NCBI RefSeq assembly: GCF_023703465.1
Contig: NZ_JAMQGP010000010.1
Coordinates: forward strand, 117,403-181,402
Direction: 5' to 3'
Length of the DNA: 64,000 bases
From: Echinimonas agarilytica
Lineage (GTDB): Bacteria > Pseudomonadota > Gammaproteobacteria > Enterobacterales > Neiellaceae
Part shown: positions 61,157 through 64,000 of the stretch, one piece after another
Numbering within the stretch: the first letter of the stretch is position 1
Layout of the letters: each line of letters starts with the position of its first letter
Position numbers and translations under genes: made by a program
The notes under the pieces: model-generated
Told to the model about the DNA's origin: nothing
Database searches by the model: none
The model's input: the letters and a program-made list of their open reading frames with translations, nothing else

Positions 61157-62959
61157 TTAGCCGCCGTCCCCCCCCCCTTCTGGCGTCACTAGACTAATCA
61201 ATTGCCAATCGGGTTTGAGTTTAAAATCTCGCGTAATGGTATACACATGCAGTTGGCCTTGCGGATCTACCGCACACAATGGCAACGCTCTGTCCCCATA
61301 TGTCTCCGTATATTGCGCCATTGTGAAATTATCAGACAATCGAGTAGTTTTGATCACGGCTCCTTTGGCCACTCGACCCGCAAGTTTTCCATAGGTGATC
61401 CCCTCTGAGAATAACCCTAGCTTCTTCGCGTAAGATTCTGAGATCTGATGACTCGGGCGCTGCTCTTGATCGATCCCACTTAAGCCCAGCACTGAGCCTT
61501 TACCCATTTCATGTTCAAAGTGATAGGTCACCAATGGATTTAACTGGCGATAAGGTGATATCACTAGCACTTTGCCAATGACCGACAAATCAAGCGTTCG
61601 CTCTGCGTGTTCCGACATTGGATTGCCATAATACGTTGGAATACTATCCATCCGAGCCAAACGAATAGAATCCCAGTTAGTGTCCGCCACACGCACAGAG
61701 TAGCCTAACGAGATGAGCTCTTTGGCTAATAAGCGCGAAAATTGGTTGGCACCAAAAACTAACAACCCATTCGGTTCCGGAGCACGTACCTTCAACCATG
61801 TAGCCACGCGCACCGACGTTAAGCTTTGGATGACAACGGTGCTGATAATCACCAAAAACACCAGAGGCACCAAAACAGACGCTTCTGCGTAACCCACAGC
61901 TTCGAGTTTCAGAGCAAATAAGGCCGACACAGCGGCAGCGACAATGCCTCGCGGAGCAATCCAACTAAGCAGGGCTAACTCGCGCCAGTTTAACCCTGTA
62001 CCGACTGACGACAACCATACAGATAATGGGCGCGCGACAAACATAGTGACAGCGAGTACGCCGATTGCGCCCAAACCTACATTCGATACCGCGCCAAAAT
62101 CTAATCGTGCAGCCAGTAAAATAAACAATGCAGAAATCAGAAGAACACTTAAGGTTTCTTTGAATTCCAAAATATCGTCAACATCAACACCTTTCATGTT
62201 GGCGAGCCACATTCCGATCACGGTCACCGTTAGCAAGCCACTCTCATGAGCAATTGCATTCGAACCAGCAAACGCCCCGAGCATGATCGTCAAGACCGCT
62301 GTATTTTCAAGGTAATGTGGAATCCAATTTTTGCGTAACATAACGCCCAACGCATATCCCACTAAAGCACCGATGCCGAGACCGACAGCCAACGTCAACC
62401 CAAAAGCATATAACGTGTGTGTTACCGCATCATGCGTTGATATCAAAAATTCGTACACCAAAACCGCGAGCAGCGCGCCAACGGGATCAATGATGATGCC
62501 TTCCCAACGCAGGATATTAGAAATTTTAGAGCTCGGCCTCACCGAGCGCAGCATAGGTACAATAACAGTAGGGCCTGTCACAGTGACAATGGCACCAAAC
62601 AAGAAGGCCATTTGCCACGACATCCCCAATATAAAGTGAGCGGCGGGAGCAACAACCAACCAAGTCACCGCCGCGCCTACCGTACACAGATTACGAACCA
62701 TAGAGCCATGACCGGCTAAATCGCTAAAGCGTAGAGTCAGCGCACCTTCAAATAGGATTACGGCCACCGATAACGACACAATAGGAAACAACAGATCGCC
62801 AAACAAAGCATCGGGATTCAATACGCCCATCAGTGGGCCAACCACTAGTCCAATTACAAGCAATGGCAAAATGGCTGGAATCTTAATTCGATATGCAAAA
62901 TACTGACAGCAAATAGAAAGTAATCCAACGCTCACTAGCATTATTATAGGGTCATCCAC
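61157..62959 (-). CDS. CPA1-family Na+/H+ antiporter with C-terminal Rossmann domain
   Basis: 600 residues with about 12 membrane helices in the first 390 (MLVSVGLLSICCQYFAYRI, then ILFEGALTL, and IAPRGIVAAAVSALFAL). The soluble part (about 400-600) begins LLVFGANQFSRLLAKELISLGYS, a TrkA-N-like nucleotide-binding domain, and RVAKGAVIKTTRL. Family role: proton-coupled export of sodium or potassium. The 3' end carries a run of ten G on the coding strand (about 61169-61178), coding the Gly residues of the EGGGDGG ending; slippage would change only the last residues. Preceded by a nucleotidyltransferase-fold gene 26 bases upstream. Confidence 0.88.
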   Translation of the reverse strand: MDDPIIMLVSVGLLSICCQYFAYRIKIPAILPLLVIGLVVGPLMGVLNPDALFGDLLFPIVSLSVAVILFEGALTLRFSDLAGHGSMVRNLCTVGAAVTWLVVAPAAHFILGMSWQMAFLFGAIVTVTGPTVIVPMLRSVRPSSKISNILRWEGIIIDPVGALLAVLVYEFLISTHDAVTHTLYAFGLTLAVGLGIGALVGYALGVMLRKNWIPHYLENTAVLTIMLGAFAGSNAIAHESGLLTVTVIGMWLANMKGVDVDDILEFKETLSVLLISALFILLAARLDFGAVSNVGLGAIGVLAVTMFVARPLSVWLSSVGTGLNWRELALLSWIAPRGIVAAAVSALFALKLEAVGYAEASVLVPLVFLVIISTVVIQSLTSVRVATWLKVRAPEPNGLLVFGANQFSRLLAKELISLGYSVRVADTNWDSIRLARMDSIPTYYGNPMSEHAERTLDLSVIGKVLVISPYRQLNPLVTYHFEHEMGKGSVLGLSGIDQEQRPSHQISESYAKKLGLFSEGITYGKLAGRVAKGAVIKTTRLSDNFTMAQYTETYGDRALPLCAVDPQGQLHVYTITRDFKLKPDWQLISLVTPEGGGDGG

Positions 62960-62985
62960 ATTACGTCCTTAAGCGAGCCAACGAG

Positions 62986-63768
62986 TCACTCTGTGTCATT
63001 TATGCCTAGAGCGCATTGTCTTCGTATAATAGTAGCCATTGCAACGTTCACCGGCTGCATGGTTTCTAAGAGTTTTAAAATAGAAAGTGTTGATGCGGCA
63101 TTTCCATGGTAGCCCTGAAGCATACTGCCTAATGCTGCCAGCAATTCTGGGAAGCGCTGTTCTAGCCTGCGACTAATATCGAAGTCGTCAATATCAATAC
63201 TATTTGAACCATGCGTTAAGGAATAGAGCTCCACCACGCGATCCAATGCGTAACACTGAATAAACCGCATGGCTGATAAATGTTCACCACGAAGTTCGCG
63301 TTGCATCCCTACATACAAATTAGTCAGCGCTTCGCCAATGAGCCATTGTGTGTCTGGTGCTTCGTCTTTACGAGGCCGTTTGATCGGAAACGCTAACGTA
63401 CTTGACGCGTTTTCTTTGCTCCAAACAAGTCGCCCCGGAGAAAATGAAATGTCGGCTAATTCATGTTCTTCAAATACAGCAAACTCGCAAAATACTTCAT
63501 CTGCAAACATGAGCTTGCAGCCCTCTTTAGTATTAAAGAATTGATAAGCCACCGCTGAGCATTCAGTTAACCAAGACAAATCTGACAAAGTCCTGGATTT
63601 ATAACCCCGCTCAACAACTGCAAAAAAGTCGAGATCCGAGTACTGGTCAAAACGTTGGTGTTCTAAGCCAATTGAACCTAGCCCAATTAAAGCGACTGCA
63701 TGTTCTAAGGTTGAAAAACGGACGCTGATTTGTTCAAGTCTTTGATGAAGTTGCACAGTCGTTGTCAT
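62986..63768 (-). CDS. Nucleotidyltransferase-fold protein (lincosamide/aminoglycoside-type, unknown substrate)
   Basis: 260 residues. The pol-beta nucleotidyltransferase signature is seen: GLGSIGLEHQRFDQYSDLDFF with Gly31, Ser32 and the Asp45/Asp47 pair. The C-terminal part is helical (NLYVGMQRELRGEHLSAM and YALDRVVELYS). Resembles proteins annotated as aminoglycoside or lincosamide nucleotidyltransferases, but no resistance claim is made. It may be co-transcribed with the antiporter gene, 26 bases apart. Confidence 0.72.
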   Translation of the reverse strand: MTTTVQLHQRLEQISVRFSTLEHAVALIGLGSIGLEHQRFDQYSDLDFFAVVERGYKSRTLSDLSWLTECSAVAYQFFNTKEGCKLMFADEVFCEFAVFEEHELADISFSPGRLVWSKENASSTLAFPIKRPRKDEAPDTQWLIGEALTNLYVGMQRELRGEHLSAMRFIQCYALDRVVELYSLTHGSNSIDIDDFDISRRLEQRFPELLAALGSMLQGYHGNAASTLSILKLLETMQPVNVAMATIIRRQCALGINDTE

Positions 63769-63929
63769 CGGATTCGTTCCTAAGGCTCAACTACAAAGCA
63801 CTACCAAGTGCAAACCAAGCTATCAGATGTCATTGTTTTAGCCAATAAGGAATGGAATTAAGGCCACAGATAACGTGTATGCCGCCAAGACAAGGACGTC
63901 TGTGCATATAACGAAATCCGTAAACGCAA

Positions 63930-63957
63930 AAAAGCCCGACTCTTACGAATCGGGCTT
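63930..63957 (-). terminator. rRNA operon terminator
   Basis: On the minus strand AAAGCCCGATTC-GTAA-GAGTCGGGCTTT then TTT: a strong stem with one A-C mismatch and a six-base T-tract, 10 bases after the 5S end. A directed rRNA operon enters from beyond the right edge. Confidence 0.9.
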
Positions 63958-63967
63958 TCTCTGAAAA

Positions 63968-64000
63968 GGTGCCTGGCGGTGACCTACTCTCGCATGGGGA
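63968..64000 (-). rRNA. rrf: 5S ribosomal RNA, 3' end (partial)
   Basis: The minus strand reads TCCCCATGCGAGAGTAGG then TCACCGCCAGGCACC, the conserved 3' portion of bacterial 5S rRNA (E. coli: CCCCATGCGAGAGTAGG...CTGCCAGGC). The 5' part and the rest of the operon lie beyond the window. The exact 3' end is not determined. Confidence 0.95.

Overview
The window looks like a chromosomal segment of a marine, plant- or algal-polysaccharide-degrading gammaproteobacterium, probably close to Alteromonadales. This rests on the gene set (ArcB, FolE2, GltBD, YecH, YaeQ, YhcC, RhlE, YdgA-type DUF945), a PEP-CTERM protein, a thiamine-regulated TonB receptor and secreted glycoside hydrolases. Genus and species cannot be fixed from sequence alone. 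No tRNA, CRISPR array, transposase or prophage gene is visible. The right edge runs into the 3' end of a 5S rRNA on the minus strand.

Layout. 0-9 kb: arcB (minus, cut by the left edge), folE2, then gltB-gltD. 9.1-10.7 kb: yecH and a secreted beta-helix protein. 10.8-17.4 kb: nitrite/nitrate assimilation, nirB-nirD-nasA(narK), behind a good sigma54 promoter with NtrC-like half-sites, followed after a terminator by a membrane-anchored PP2C phosphatase-Ser/Thr kinase fusion. 17.5-20.8 kb: yaeQ and a lipoprotein S9 peptidase. 20.8-25.8 kb (minus): a PEP-CTERM protein, a large GH49-like beta-helix enzyme and an FG-GAP/VCBS propeller protein. 25.9-30.2 kb (minus): a thiamine salvage locus (TPP riboswitch, TonB receptor, YkoF/MTH1187-like protein, PnuT-type transporter, small-molecule kinase). 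30.3-36.2 kb: hemolysin III family protein, sulfatase lipoprotein, porin, DUF945 protein, GreA/B-like protein. 36.3-42.1 kb (minus): a translationally coupled RND efflux operon (OMF-MFP-RND). 42.5-45.0 kb: two small unknown genes, a ferredoxin-type reductase, a HAD hydrolase. 45.1-52.6 kb (minus): amidohydrolase, GH8 endoglucanase and GH48 exoglucanase, the last two with C-terminal CBM2 modules. 53.1-58.0 kb: yhcC, rhlE, oligopeptidase B-like lipoprotein. 58.1-60.9 kb (minus): a complete class I cytochrome P450 system. 61.1-63.8 kb (minus): Na+/H+ antiporter and a nucleotidyltransferase-fold protein. End: rRNA operon terminator and 5S.

How the parts work together. GltBD and the NirBD/NasA set form a nitrogen axis: nitrate/nitrite uptake, reduction to ammonium and capture as glutamate. 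The nirB promoter points to NtrC control. The GH48-GH8 pair gives complementary exo- and endo-attack on cellulose. The clan GH-N-like beta-helix proteins, the sulfatase and possibly the P450 suggest use of other polysaccharides, some sulfated or methylated. The thiamine locus covers outer-membrane capture, inner-membrane uptake and phosphorylation under one riboswitch.

Most notable: the GH48-GH8 pair with an intergenic stem-loop; two beta-helix proteins sharing the GH49 catalytic-Asp spacing; the sigma54/NtrC nirB promoter; the PP2C-kinase fusion just behind a terminator; an ArcB lacking one redox cysteine; and a G10 tract at the 3' end of the antiporter gene. No wholly new system is claimed.
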